The notes under the pieces are model-generated. The model had not been told where the DNA came from. It did not search any database and worked only from the letters and a program-made list of their open reading frames with translations. A stretch of 64,000 nucleotides of DNA, from the NCBI GenBank assembly GCA_900312665.1, contig ONZQ02000003.1, positions 206,648 to 270,647 on the forward strand, given 5' to 3'. Shown here piece by piece: positions 1 through 12,847 of the stretch. Source of the stretch: Cephalotrichum gorgonifer. Taxonomy: Eukaryota; Ascomycota; Sordariomycetes; Microascales; Microascaceae. The position numbers and the translations under genes are program-made. The first letter of the stretch is position 1; each line of letters begins with the position of its first letter.

Positions 1-1839
1 GTGACGTGAACGGTATACTCGGGTCGTGTAAGTCGGTCAAAGCAGGAACGAACGGCAGGATAAAATCGCGCAAAAAAAAATCTACGATATGGTTGGCAGA
101 GAGGCACTACTAGTACGGGTATTATTATTTTAGTTCGTGTATGAAATGATTGCGATAGGACGGACCCCGTAGTTTACATCCATGTAGCAACGGAGCCCTA
201 CCCCACCACTCCGTTGCCCCTCCGAGAGGCATCAACCTCTGCTGGTCCGTCGAACCGTACTCGAACTTGTAACACCAGGGTGGCAACGGAGGTGCCAGAC
301 ATGCGCCATGGCGGCAGTCCTGCAGCTCGTGGAACTGAATTGCCAATCCCACGCCCGCCTTTAGACCAGGGCTAGAAGCCGAACGCCACCTCATGGATAT
401 CCCTCGGCGAGTCTTCGAGCCCGGGGTGGAAGCAGGAATCACAAACTTGTATACACCCGATTGCAGGGGCTGCGATAGCCATTATGATGAGATGAGTACT
501 CGTACTAGGTCGTAAGCATGTACGGTACGGAGTAGGTATTCAAGTAGCTAGTCCTCTCGATGTCGTGCGTTGGCTTCTCACCGCCCGCAGAGGAAGGCGC
601 GACCCGGGGAATACGCCCGATGTACTTGTATAATCTGCGTGAGAACCTAGGAAAAAGGCGCAGAAAAAAAAACTCAAGAGAGAGCGAAATAAAAACGGCT
701 CCAATCACGTCCTTCGCCCCGCTAATGCGGCGTGCCGTCATCCGAATTAAGCACGAGCCTCGCCGAACCCCGAAGTACCCTTGCCTCGCTACCGATCACT
801 GCCGACCCAGCTCCTTCCGTTACCTTCAATTCGCGTATTATTGAGGGAGGGCCCGCCGTCGCTCGGCCATATTCCTTTTCGCCGCCGTCATTCCCCATTT
901 TTAACTACCCTTGGCTCCCTTGGCTCTTAGACTCTTTTTATTTTTTATTTTCCCTTTCCCTCTCCCTCCTTTCTCCCCCCCTTTGATGTTTCTCCATCCC
1001 TAAGAAGAAAACAAGAAGTCCATCGTCGCTCCCGAAGCTCGCCGTCTCCTCTCCACCCCTCGATTGCGCATTTGCGAGCTATCTTGCTTCACAGAGAGAT
1101 TAACCTTGTAAGTGTTTGAACGGAATTGTTTCGTTTTTTCCCCGATGTCGTTTTTTATTCTTCACGCGCGCGCGCGAACCACCCACCCACCCCTCCACAC
1201 GGTTCCATCCCGAACGCCAAGCCTCGACGGCATTGCCTCTGGGGTTGATGACCCCCACGAAAATGTCTTTCACCTTGAAGGAGCAGCCCATCAACAAAAC
1301 CGACGAGTCGGAGAGACGCAATGCATCACCAAACACCGAGAGATCGACGAGATCGCCGGCTCTTTCCGCATCAATTGATCCTTTGCAGACGAAGGGAGGG
1401 AGGCGGGCAAGTGTCCGCTTCAAGGCTCGCGTTCAAAAACCGCAGCTAAGCGTCAATCCGACCTACCCGCCACGGCCTGCCTGATGGTTTGTCACCAATT
1501 CCTTGTCGAGTCGATGATACACATGAGAAGGTGTTCATTAGCAGGGTCCGTGATCGTCATGGCAGGGCTGGATCTCCCGGCGTCCCTAATTGGGACCCAA
1601 CACCCAAAGGGCATCGTCACTATCGTCTGCGACCGAAATCGGGTGTTTCCGTCCGACTCATGAGGCAATTGCGAGCTGTCGCAGGCAGCACGCACACGCT
1701 AATATTTCCCTGTCTCACAATACCACTGCCGTGTTATTTCCACCACCAAAAGCATCTGCTAATGTTTTTTTCCTTTCGCATTTAGCTCCACACCTCGCTT
1801 ATTCCAATCCGCGCAATCTTGCATCCCACTCTCGACACA
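1..1839. other. 5' flank and promoter region of the small membrane protein gene
   Basis: No coding sequence with family resemblance is visible. A strongly pyrimidine-rich stretch lies at about 905-990, as is usual near fungal transcription starts. A good donor (GTAAGT at 1108) and a good acceptor (TTTAG ending at 1785, preceded by a CTAAT branch site near 1759 and a T-rich tract) outline a possible 5' UTR intron of 678 nt. The remaining leader from 1786 runs directly to the ATG at 1840. Open frames here look like chance. Confidence 0.5.
1108..1785 (+). other. Predicted 5' UTR intron
   Basis: Donor GTAAGT at 1108, branch-like CTAAT about 26 nt before the acceptor, a T/C-rich tract, and acceptor TTTAG ending at 1785, 54 nt before the start codon of the small membrane protein. 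This is inferred from splice signals only. Confidence 0.4.
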
Positions 1840-2300
1840 ATGGCTGCCATCGATAACAAGCTCGTCGTCCGTGAGGCGTTCGCCCACCTCGCCAAGCGTG
1901 GCACCTGGCCTCATGACAACCCTGGTGTGATGTACGTTTCCGTCCCCCCGGCACATTTCCCGCCATCAGTCAACTGCCTCATGTGCTCTGTGGGCCAGTG
2001 ATGATGCCGTCTTTGAATTATCATCACACTAGTCCATGCGGACATTTCCCTACCTGACTGGTGCCCCATGAGTGTCTTCTCTGCTAACACGTCGTTCCGC
2101 TATAGGGTCGTCTTCGGTATCATCTTCGCGTACGTCGATAGAAGCCCCCACTAAACGGACCTCCGTCCGGAGCAGCCGGTGGGCCTCGTATACTAACATT
2201 TTCCCCCTCTAGTTGCATTGTCGGCGGACTTGCCTACTTCATCTGGAGCAAGGTCGAGAAGAGGAAGGCCGCCGCCGCCGCCAAGGCCGCCATGGTATAA
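1840..2300 (+). CDS. Small single-pass membrane protein, function unknown
   Basis: Three exons: 1840-1931, 2106-2129 and 2213-2300. The donors GTACGT (1932) and GTACGT (2130) and acceptors TATAG (ending 2105) and CTCTAG (ending 2212) join in frame, and the second intron has a perfect TACTAAC branch site at 2191. The product is about 67 residues. The first 30 are polar and mixed-charge, residues about 30-50 form one hydrophobic segment ending in YFIW, and a short tail is rich in Lys and Ala (KVEKRKAAAAAKAAM). This suggests a short membrane anchor with a basic-alanine tail. The 24-nt middle exon is unusually small and would be missed by simple ORF searches. I do not recognise the family and assign no function. 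Confidence 0.75.
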
Positions 2301-5300
2301 ACTCTTTACCAAAGATGCATGAGGTCGGGTCATAGGGGGCGGTGCATGGGTTTCTGGGAAGGTGGGCGGGGCGGAGGTGTTTTAGGGGATGGGTTGACTT
2401 GGGGATGGAGGCTACTCTGGATCATACCCAACGGGGACGAACATGATAAGAGAGCTGCTAGTGGAGTGCGCGGGGGGCGGCCAGGGCTTCGCACAATTAG
2501 TGAGGAGTGAGTGTCGGACGGCGGGGGGTTTCCGGATCCAGGCGTATACCCTTATCTCTCTCCGGAGACGCATGGGCCGGTAGTAGTAATATGTTGTGTC
2601 TGGGAGAGAAGTCGAACGGCTGATCTTTCTTTGCCTTGTATTTAGTCTGGGCTTGTTAGATACTATGTGAGAATAAAATGCCATCAACACAACTCGTCCA
2701 GACGTGTCTGTAAATCATGCGCCGGATCCATCCCGGGCGCCGGCTGGATCTCAAAGACTCACGAGCTGCTCACGCATGGGTCCGGAGTCGTCTCGTGTAA
2801 GAGAACCCCCTTGACTAGAACTACCCCAACCTCACACGTACTTATAGCCAGGGGACTTGCATAGGGGCTGCTACGACGGGTGTGAAGCGGTACACATGCC
2901 TGTATGGCTGTATACCGCAATACAGATCATAGGAGCAGCCAGCTTAGTCCCTAGTGCAGGAGCGTTTCGTGGGGGGAAAGGATTCGGAAGGGAGCTAGTC
3001 GAGTGATGGGAGACGAGATGGGGCCTAGCGACACCAGACAGCCTGTCAGGAACCTACCCCGGGGACAAGGAGCAGGAAAAGGTTGTGCAGGCCCGAAAAA
3101 GGCCAAACACGATCCCGAATACAGCACTTCTTTCTATACACTAGAGAATGAAGGGGGGGAAGGAGGTTAGGGGCGGGGGCAACTCAAGACCCTCTACGGC
3201 ACAATGTCTTCACAATGGCTAGGCCACGAATCCTAGGATTAGGGATCCTCCCGATGGGTATCTAACGGCGACCTTGAATCCGTCTATCGCCGAGGATGAC
3301 GGGACATACTCCGGCGGTAGCCAGATTTAAGTTTCCCTTCGCCGCGCATGATCTCTGTGCTGCTATCGAGAATAGTGTAGTCCTGCCGGGAGGTTGATGG
3401 CAAGGCACTCGGGGATATCTACGACCGGGTCCTGGAGCCGGCTGAAGTTGTTGATGCTCGAGAGGAACTAGCAGCGGCCGTCGGGCGAGAACACGAGCGA
3501 TTCGAGGCCGCCACCGCCCTCAAGTGTTCTGTACATACGTGTCTGGTTTGGGATTCTATAGACGGATTGTGTCCCAGCTGGCAGGTCCTAACCCCAGTCG
3601 CCGCTAGGCGAGAACGCAACCGAGTCGGTCGACGTCGTGGACGGCCCTCGAGCATCAGTAGGGATGTATCCGCTTCCGGATCTCAAGACTCGGTTTGTAT
3701 CCTCTCCGGTTGATGCAAGCAAGTCGCCGGGTGAACACAAGGTGAAATAACAAACATGATGGGCCCCCAGACGTCCGTACACATGATCCTCTTGTTGGGT
3801 CCCAGAGCTGAGCGGTGCGTTCGCACTCGTCGATGCCGAGTGACGCAAGGCATTGGCTATTATCAGGAGAGAACACGGCTAAGTTTCTGTTCCTACAGCG
3901 GAGTAAGTGTCTGCCAGGTGAGAACATCGTCGTGTCGGTGCCGAGAGACCCTCGACGTTGATATATCCCAGAGACGACCTCAATGTTTGACACCCCGGGC
4001 AGAAGCCTGAGTCCACGGGGTGCAAGCCATCGACCATCAGGCGAGAATGTGAGTATCCTAGCCTCGGTGTGTCCCTTGAGCATGTATGTGAGTGCACCTG
4101 CCGCCTTCTTCCAGAGATACAGTGCATCCCCGGCGGCCACCGGAAGCAAGCCGCTGTATTAAGAGAATTCCACCCCATGATGAATGCCGAACGCGGTGTT
4201 GGACGCGTTTCCGCACATACTCGCCGCCGGGTCGCATAGCAGGACGTGACTACAACCCCGAAACCTTTCAAAGTGTGTGTGTATACTCATCTGCTACTGG
4301 GTCCCATGTCGGCAACGTTCTCTTCCCACATGTTCGCGCTAACTTGGCGTGAGCCATTGACGTTTTAAACCTGCACGGATGCAAAAACCTCTAGCTTCTT
4401 GAACAATAGCATGAAGCGCCACGGAATGAATCCGCCAGTTTCAAACCTGCTGCTGCCAGCCGCGCGATTGTTGCTCCAGCTGGCTCCGCCGTGATACTAC
4501 CATCAGGGGTGTTAGTGACACCGGCATGTTAGCCGCGTATGATGGGGAGCGGGGATATGGTGGCGGAAGACTTGAGGGGGGAAGGGTCCTGATGGGAATC
4601 ACCGATAAAGAACGAGGCAAACGAGACGAGAGACGAGGTGTGGGGTGAAGTGTAGTGAGGATGATCATGACATCTCTGCTGGCGTGGCCAGTGGGGGTAA
4701 GGAGTCGGGTGCTCCTTCCATCCCAAGTTCAGATTCGTAACCATGTTCCTTAGGTGACGCCCAAAGTATCTATACTCTGCTGATTCAGAGCGAGGACCAT
4801 TCATACAACGCCTCTTGGCCAACACTTGCATGGATGGAAACAAGTGCAGGGGGGACTTATGAGAGGCTATCGTCACTTGTCCAATAATAATATTTTGTAA
4901 GAACTTGGGGTGGCTGTCATCCTGCATACGGAGTGCTGACGGGAGGGGCTCCAAGGACAGATGAAGCAAGGTGTTTGGTGTGATACCGAGCGCCACATGC
5001 GCTTGGCGCTGCTCAGCTCAAAAAGTATGTAGACAAATGCGAGGCCCTCCTTAAAGACGAATGGACGGGATGGAGAATTTGTTACAAGAGCGGATGCCGA
5101 GCATCTTATCGGTCTGAAATTTGGGACTAGCACGGCTCTGACGACGCAAACGCTACCAGAACCACGGAGGACTTGTAATAGTCCCTTTCGTGGTAGTACA
5201 TTTACCCTAAAGCCGTGAAGTGGTACTTCGCGGAACGAGGCTTCGAGTTTTCTGTGGATGTTCTGACACCTCCTTTCCCTTCCTATATTATCGATTGACA

Positions 5301-8300
5301 GATATTTGATACAGCAAGGAGATAATGGCAGATGAGCCCTCTGCTGCAATGGCGCAATACCTAGTATTGAAGGGGAGATGGTAGGCGGTGCAGGCGCGGA
5401 AGAGGGAAGGGAGGGAGTTTTATTTCTCTGGAGCTTGATGAAGACGATGTGGCCGGGGAAGATGATGACTTCGTGCCAATTGAAGCTGCAGATGGCGGGG
5501 TCTCGAGGACGTGAGGTAAAGGAGGTGGTGATGAAGATGTCATCTGTGTATGTAGGTACGTACCGATTATATAATATCCGACCCGTGGTGAATGTCGTCA
5601 GGAGCCCATGTTGCCCACCCCCCCCCGCCGAACCTGCGTTTCTCCTCCGCTCCAAGCGGCGTCTATTTATTTCTGCCAAGTCAAGGGCCAAAAGAGTCGA
5701 GACAGGAGTCGGTTTGTGCGTGCATGTGTATGTCTGGGAAAAACACATTCGCATTCCATGATGCAGAAGAATCGGCCCTACCTGCGCCCCACACCTACTT
5801 CTGTGCCGGAGCTCCTCGAGCGACATGTGATGATGTACTCTGGTCCAGACAGTGCATAGATCTTTCAACACCCGACTAGGATCCGTCGAGCACCGAGGAT
5901 GCTCTCGCGGCTATAGAGTACTCGGTGTAATTACTCGTTCAATTCCGCCAATGGACAGGGGACGCTTGGCGGGCTCTCGACTACGAGTTTGAAGCCTCGT
6001 ACGAACACACAAGTACAAGTATTAGTTTGTGATCTGTTGCAACGGAATCAGAATGGCGGCAGCCAGCCCGCGTGATCGTCCCGTGTTCTCGTAGCAGATT
6101 GGGGCCGTGTCGAGGACTGGCAGGAAGGAAGGAGAATACGGGCTCAACATGGATCATGGAAGGTGAGACCGGGGGAGGTGTTTGTGTGCGACATACAAGT
6201 ATGACATGGATCGTCCTCTACTCGTAGATAATGGCGCAAACCCAGCCCGCTATGCCAACTCTGGACGGCGGCATTTACACAAGTCCTTGGATTAGTGCGT
6301 TTCTCAGACTTGTGGGGTAACACGTATCCAGCCGCTATTCCCAAGCGCAAGTACTCGTATACCCTAAGATACATAATTTTCTTGGCTAATCCACGCTTGA
6401 AGCACCGGCCGTTCTTGGAGGTGGAGCTTCAGTCAACGTCGCCTACTCGTACTTGTACCCGTACGGATATAGCACTCGAACTTCTTTCCGAGGAGTTCCC
6501 TAACGCTGGGCGCGGATATAGAGGCAAACAGAACTGTGTATCCCCGTTGCCATTCAGCCGATGAACACGAATGATGCGGGACCGGAAACAACCGGGGACA
6601 GTACAAGTAAGCACCCAGCCCTGTGCCTCGGACATTAGAGGCATCAAGGGCTTCCCTCGCCGCACAGCATACCTGTATTATGAGTTACTGGGTTGTGTTG
6701 AAGGACACACCACACCACTTGGATGCTCGGCAGGGACAGGGGTAGACTCAGCTGAGGGGCAGCCTGGCAGGTTTCTCCTCGCCCCATCTCCACATCTATG
6801 CCCACCCTATCCCGTGAAAAGTCGAAAGTGTTGGGGAGGAAGGAGGCTTGTGGGATGCTCGACTCCTTGGCATGATTAATTTATCAAGGGTCCAGCCTCG
6901 TGTTTCCGCTTATGTAGCTTCAATTATTATTACAACACATATACTCTCTATTCGTACCCGTCCATGGTTTTACTTGTAATATTGGCCCCCCTTTGACTCC
7001 TGCTTGGCTTGGGGGCGGAGAGCGGGCCGTTTCAATTAAGACCATCTGATTCTTCACTCGGAGCCTTTTTTATATGAGCTTACGACGTTCTCCACTTACG
7101 CCGTACTGGGCAGATGATATCCCAAGTGGACTGGAGTAGGATTGGATGAAAACGCAGTCTTAACCGAGAGCCGGTCAGCCCGGCCCTCTGTTCATGGTCC
7201 AGACCCAGTGATCTGGGCTCACCTCCCCCCTTCATGCCTTCTGCAGCGTGAGACCCTGAGCGTGTGAGGGTCTGCCCTAATCGGCACGGGAAGACCCGCG
7301 CTATCGAAACGAAGGGATGGGGAACAGCCATGAGAAACCCCCTATGCCAAGGTGCTTTCTCGCGTACGAGTATACTAGTGTATTTCTTCACATTTGCCCA
7401 GTACGCCCTGAACAACGAGAAGGATTGAGGATACCAGCACTAGCACTCACCGATCGATCCATCGCTCACAAGTAAGACTTGTACAAGCTCGGTGCGCGGC
7501 ACGCTTGCCAACGCACTGCTGCGACGGTACAAACTGCAATATCCACCCGCGCGCCTACAAGGACGGTGACCACCGCGAAGGGAAATCCTCTTGAGACGAT
7601 GTGACATTTCCCGCAGACCTACCTGTTCCAGCGGCGCGACACCAGGGACACCCCTCAGGCCAAGCCCACACCCCACACCCCACACCCACCATGGACATAT
7701 CCGTAGCCCAGCTGGTACGTAGTGCTAAAGTAGGCCGTCTTGGCAACAGTAGACACCGGCACCGACGGCACCTAGGACGACACCTGCTATATTTGAACAT
7801 TCCACTCCCACCCTTGGCCTTATTCGCCTTGGCGTAGGAAAGGATGAGTGGATGAACAACACGGAGCTAGACCCGAGAACGAGGAGCGGGCCCGAGACGG
7901 AAGGAGATAGAAGAGGGAGGGAGAGAGACCGAGAGGGAGAGATAGGGGGCATGGAGGGAAGGATAGTACCCCGACAGAAACAAAAGGCCAACGAGCAAGG
8001 GGAAAAGGGGCTGTTGAGCCTGCCTCGAACTAAGACATACTTGTACAGGAGCCGCGCCCCCTGGCTAGGTCCACTTACACACACCTGGGCGCCGTTGGAT
8101 TTTCGGTTCTTTTCCCTTGCTTTTTTATCGTGTGCAATGCAATCACCAGCAAATCGGCAATCAGCAAAAAGAAGAGGACAACTTACATTGGGGGACGCTC
8201 GACACACCCCAGCAGCCTCTAGCTCCAAACCACCATATTTTGCGGGGAGCGGGGAGGGGGGTATTCTCCAATCTCCAACCTCCAGGGTCATCCCTCGGTC

Positions 8301-8904
8301 GCATTTAGCATTTCGCATTTAGGGAGGGTCGTCCCCGTTAAACTCCTTTCTTTCTCCGTCCGGCCCTTCTCGAGACTCTTTTGCGCTCCAAGTATACTCA
8401 GTTCGATAATTCGTGCGATCCCCAGCGAGCTTGTCCGAAAATAGTACCAGTAGTTCCAACCCAGGACTCCAGAGCGGATACTTCTAGTACGAGTACGCGT
8501 CCCCCTCGATTACCGACACTGCCGATTAATATGCCCCTCTGAGCGCCATCTTCAAAAAGGGGTCCCTTCCAATACGAAAAAAAACGAATACCTTGGTTCG
8601 CATCCGCACCGACACAACTTCCATGACTTAATTGGCTTTGTAACACGTCACGTTCCGGTCATCGACTCCTCATCTGCTCCTTCCTTGGTACCTGTATCAC
8701 CACTCCATCACAGTACAGCTCAGCCCCTCCTTCCCCCTCTTGGCCCCCCCACTACGGTCGCTCCTGCCTGCCATTCGCCTCACTCGCAGCACTTGGCAGG
8801 CGAACGCCCAGAGCTGCTGACGCCCACGCCCAGCGCCGAGCCTGCGGACGCTTAATAAATCTACGCAAGCTCCCCCTGGGCCAAGCCCAAACCTTCCTTC
8901 CACC
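2301..8904. other. 6.6 kb stretch without an intact gene
   Basis: Apart from the WD40 relic (3370-4200) I see no supportable gene. A 332-codon open frame on the minus strand (4873-5871) has no family features and overlaps other open frames, so I treat it as chance. Short TACTTG/TACGAG-type repeats occur, for example near 6010, 6455, 8040 and 8485. The last few hundred bases serve as promoter and leader of PSD2. Confidence 0.6.
3370..4200 (-). pseudogene. Degraded WD40-repeat gene relic (NLR/NWD-like C-terminus?)
   Basis: Reading the minus strand in alternating frames gives at least five blade motifs in the expected order: LTFSPDGRWLA near 4040, AVFSPD with QLWDPTRG near 3850-3790, LCSPGDLLAS near 3730, VAFSPSGDW near 3605 and LVFSPDGR near 3485. 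They lie in different frames and are interrupted by stops (for example right after the last motif), so the gene is broken by frameshifts and nonsense changes. GHTE precedes the first blade. Highly regular FSPDGR blades are typical of the C-terminal repeats of fungal NACHT/NB-ARC-WD40 (HET-E/HET-D-like) proteins. I cannot see a NACHT domain upstream, so the parent architecture is inferred. Confidence 0.7.
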
Positions 8905-11900
8905 ATGGTCCGAAGGCTTTCTTACCGCCTTAAGCCAACCCGCTCAAACTCCAGCACCTCTGCAAGCACAAGCTTAAGCTCGAGTCCGCCCAAGAACCCC
9001 AGAAACCGATTAAAGAACGGGGACAATATGCCTCCGCCCACCGACACAGGGCTCACTCTCAAGGTTTCCATCTTGAAGGTACACCTCGCCTGCTTGCGCT
9101 CTCATCCCAATGTTGCTAGATCGAGCTCTGCTCCACCCCACCATCACGACTCTCAACGCGCCCCAACTGTTACTACAGTCCCATCTTCTCCCCCCCCTTC
9201 CCCCTTGGCTTCCGTCAGCGTTGCTGTTACTGGAAATCCCATTAGCGATATCATTTGGGGATGTGAAGCTGACCATAGCTGTTGCAATCTATCTAGGGTC
9301 GCAATCTCGCCGCGAAGGACAGATCTGGCACATCTGACCCGGTACGTCCGACTCCCTGCTCCCGGCCATAGCTTCCTCTCCCTCCCCACTCGACTCGACC
9401 TTCACCCCAAGACTGTCGACTTTCGATTTAGCACCCAAGCTCTGGGCCACCGCGGCCAACCCCCCCATACCAGACCTACCCCAGCATCGTGACACCGCCT
9501 GCTAATTCATGTGCTCGTGGTAGTATCTTGTCCTCAACCTTGGCGACGCGAAGGCCATCACACACTCCGTCCCCAAGACCCTGAACCCAGAATGGAACGC
9601 AAGCGAGGACCTACCCGTCAACTCGGTCCAGAACCTATTGCTCGACGTCATATGCTGGGACAAGGACCGCTTCGGAAAGGATTACATGGGCGAGTTTGAT
9701 CTGGGCCTCGAGGAAATATTCGCCGATGGGAAGACCGTCCAGGAACCGAAATGGTACCCCCTGCGGAGCAAGAAGCCCGGGAAGAAGACGGGCGTTGTGT
9801 CGGGCGAAGTCCAGCTACAGTTCACGCTCTACGATACCACGAACCCCGACGCAACCGCAGACCTGATTTTTGAAAAGTTAAACGGCCTCATCAGGTCCGT
9901 GGCCGAACCAGCCTCGCAGAATGCGACCCCATCGATGACGCCAAGCCAGGGGGGTAGCAGGAGCCCCAAGCTGGGGCCCACCCGTGCCCCCCTGTCTGGT
10001 GATAACGGGGCTCAGGAAGAGGGACTGGACGAAGACGAAGACGAGTACGACGAGGACGATGAAGAAGATGAGATTGACGACGCAGAAGATTCTAGTAAGC
10101 CCGAGGCTATTGAGCGACGGCGACGTCGCCTCCGCATAAAGAAGCTGAGGAGGAAGAGGAAGCATGCCTACGAGTTTAGCGGCGAGTCCGACGTGCAAGG
10201 CATCGTTTTCCTCGAGATTGGCAAAATCACCGACTTGCCGCCCGAGTCCAACCTCACCAGGACCAGCTTCGACATGGATCCCTTTGTTGTCGCATCCCTC
10301 GGCAAAAAGACCTACCGGACGAGACGAGTCCGCCACAGCCTGAACCCCGTATTCAACGAGAAGATGATCTTCCAGGTCCTACCGCACGAGCAGTCGTATT
10401 CCTTCGCCTTTACCGTCATTGACCATGATAAATACTCGGGTAACGACTTTGTAGCGTCCTGCACGCTACCTGTCCAGGGGATGATTGACCGGGCGCCCCA
10501 GGCGAACCCCAACACCGGCCTCTACGACCTGCAAGAACTACCCGAATACGAGGGTGCCGAACAGCGGCCACGGTTTAGGAAGCTCGGAATGTCGCGGTCG
10601 TCGTCGGCACGGAGCCTGAGCAGGTTGATGAGACAGCCTATAGTAAAGAGCCCATCCGAGGCCGCAACTTCTACGACCACCACCCCTGCTCTCCCGGTCA
10701 CCCCAGCAGGTAGCACACCCGCCATCTCCGTGACCCATGCGGATAGCGCACCCGAGCTGTCGACCTCTGCCCCCCGGGACACATACTTCCATGGCCATCC
10801 CGGTACTGCGGCAGAAACCCCCGAGACGGCCGCCGCTGAGCCGGATACCTCGGACTTTTACGAATTCTCGCTGCCCTTGAAGATGAAGAACTTGGACAAG
10901 TGGGAGGATAAACATAACCCCGTCTTGTCTCTACGCGCCAAGTACATGCCGTACCCGGCACTACGGCAGCAGTTCTGGAGAGCCATGATCAAGCAGTACG
11001 ATGCCGACGAGAGCGGCCTGATAAGCAAAGTCGAACTGACGACGATGCTTGACACCCTCGGCTCCACGCTAAGCGAGTCGACTATCGACAGCTTCTTCCG
11101 GCGTTTCCCCCACAGGATCGATGAAGAGGGTCATGAGCAGGACCTGACGGTAGACGAGGTCGTCATCTGCCTCGAGGAGCAGCTCCAGGAGAGGAGAAAA
11201 CAGCCCCGACCCGGACTGGGAGATCGTGCCAAGGGGCTCCTCAACGTCCATCGTGACGGCGAAGGTTTCGAGTCCAGCTCTGACACCTCATCGGGCGGTG
11301 CCAGCCCCGCCGAACCCGCTGGGTTCCCGGCGACTCAGGACGGCAGCGGCCCCACGTCGACGATTATAGTCCCTGAGATGACTAGCCCCGGTGACGATGG
11401 CAGCGAGGAGCACGTAATCGAGATCCGGGAGTGTCCCATCTGCCACCAGCCACGGCTCAACAAGCGGAGTGACACCGACATCATTACTCACATCGCGACT
11501 TGCGCCAGCCAGGACTGGCGGCAGGTTAACAAGTTGATGATGGGCGGGTTCGTGACGGCCAGCCAGGCACAGAGGAAGTGGTACTCCAAGGTGATCACGA
11601 AGATCTCGTACGGAGGATACAAGCTAGGCGCCAACTCGGCGAATATCCTAGTGCAGGATCGCATTACGGGGCAGATCAACGAGGAGAAGATGAGCGTTTA
11701 CGTGAGGCTGGGCATCCGCCTGCTGTACAAGGGACTCAAGTCCAATAGCATGGAACGGAAGCAAAGTAGGTCGGCCCCGGGACAAACATCCCAGTCACTT
11801 AAACATAGCGCATATACTAACTAACCGTCAACAGTCCGAAAGCTCCTCAAGAGTATGAGTATCAAGCAGGGAAAGAAGTACGACGACCCCGCGTCCAAGT

Positions 11901-12847
11901 CCCAGATCATACCCTTTATCGCTTTCCATAAACTCGACCTGTCCGAGGTCCTCCTGCCAGTGGAGGAATTCAAGAACTTCAATGAGTTCTTCTACCGCGC
12001 CCTCAAACCGGGCGCGCGCCCCTGCTCGGCCCCGGACAACCCGCGCATCATCGTTTCGCCCGCCGACTGCCGCTCCGTCGTCTTCAACAGGGTCAACCAC
12101 GCCACCAATATCTGGATCAAGGGCCGCGAGTTCTCGATCAAGCGGCTTCTCGGCGATACATACTCGCAGGAGGTGAGCCGCTACGAGAATGGCGCGTTGG
12201 GTATCTTCCGCCTCGCGCCGCAGGATTACCACCGGTTCCACATCCCCGTCGATGGCGTAATGGGCAAGCCGGAGCTCATCGCCGGGGAGTACTACACGGT
12301 GAACCCTATGGCTATCCGGTCGGCGCTGGATGTGTATGGGGAGAACGTGAGGATCGTGGTGCCGATCGACTCGCCCCAGTACGGGCGCGTGATGGTGGTG
12401 TGCGTCGGGGCCATGATGGTGGGCAGCACGGTGATTACGCGCCGCGAGGGGGAGGAGGTGAAGAGGGCGGAGGAGCTGGGCTACTTTAAGTTTGGCGGGT
12501 CGACGCTCGTGCTGCTCTTTGAGGAGGGGAAGATGAAGTTTGACGACGATTTGGTGAACAACTCCAACATGGCACTGGAGACACTGGTAAGCTCCCTTTT
12601 CCCCCTTCTTCTCCCTTCCTTCGTTCATCATCCGCCGGGACAATTGCTAAAACTACCGTAGGTCCGCGTCGGCATGTCAATAGGTCATTCACCCTCGGAG
12701 CCACAGTACAAGCCCGACATGCCTAAGCCCGAGAGCGAGGTCACCGAGGCCGAGAAGCGGGATGCCAAGCGGCGGATTCAGGGGAACGTCTCGGGGCAGG
12801 ACTCCTCGGAAGATGACGTCACGGATGTTCCCCTCGCCGCGATATGA
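8905..12847 (+). CDS. PSD2: Phosphatidylserine decarboxylase proenzyme, C2-domain type
   Basis: The enzyme decarboxylates phosphatidylserine to phosphatidylethanolamine; the C2-bearing type acts at Golgi/endosomal membranes. Exons: 8905-9078, 9297-9341, 9524-11765, 11835-12586, 12662-12847, about 1132 aa. The start has a CACCATGG context. Domains: first C2 at about residues 49-170, split by two introns around a 15-codon exon; an acidic Asp/Glu stretch; second C2 at about 289-410; EF-hand loop (DADESGLISKVE) near 563; a CPIC...H...C zinc-like motif near 690; decarboxylase domain from about 820. Catalytic residues are visible: Asp of SPAD (about 898), the second His of DYHRFH (about 956) and FGGST, where self-cleavage before Ser (about 1043) makes the pyruvoyl cofactor. 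The C-terminal exon is polar. It converges with the SP-RING gene. All parts look intact. Confidence 0.95.

Noticed and set aside
5431..5520. Plus-strand fragment with protein-like acidic end (LELDEDDVAGEDDDF...)
   Set aside because: Only about 30 codons, no start or upstream exon found; could be a relic but cannot be supported.
4873..5871. 332-codon minus-strand open frame
   Set aside because: Long, but without domain, plausible composition or splice context, and overlapped by open frames on the other strand; most likely chance.
7691..7715. Short ATG segment in good start context followed by GTACGT donor
   Set aside because: No matching acceptor leads to a coding exon before PSD2, which has its own good start.
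8590..8605. tRNA B-box-like GGTTCGCATCC
   Set aside because: It lacks the invariant A of the T-loop and no A-box or cloverleaf can be formed around it. Other TTCGA-like sites in the window also fail the stem test.
11828..12643. 271-codon minus-strand open frame rich in His/Arg
   Set aside because: Antisense of the phosphatidylserine decarboxylase catalytic exon.
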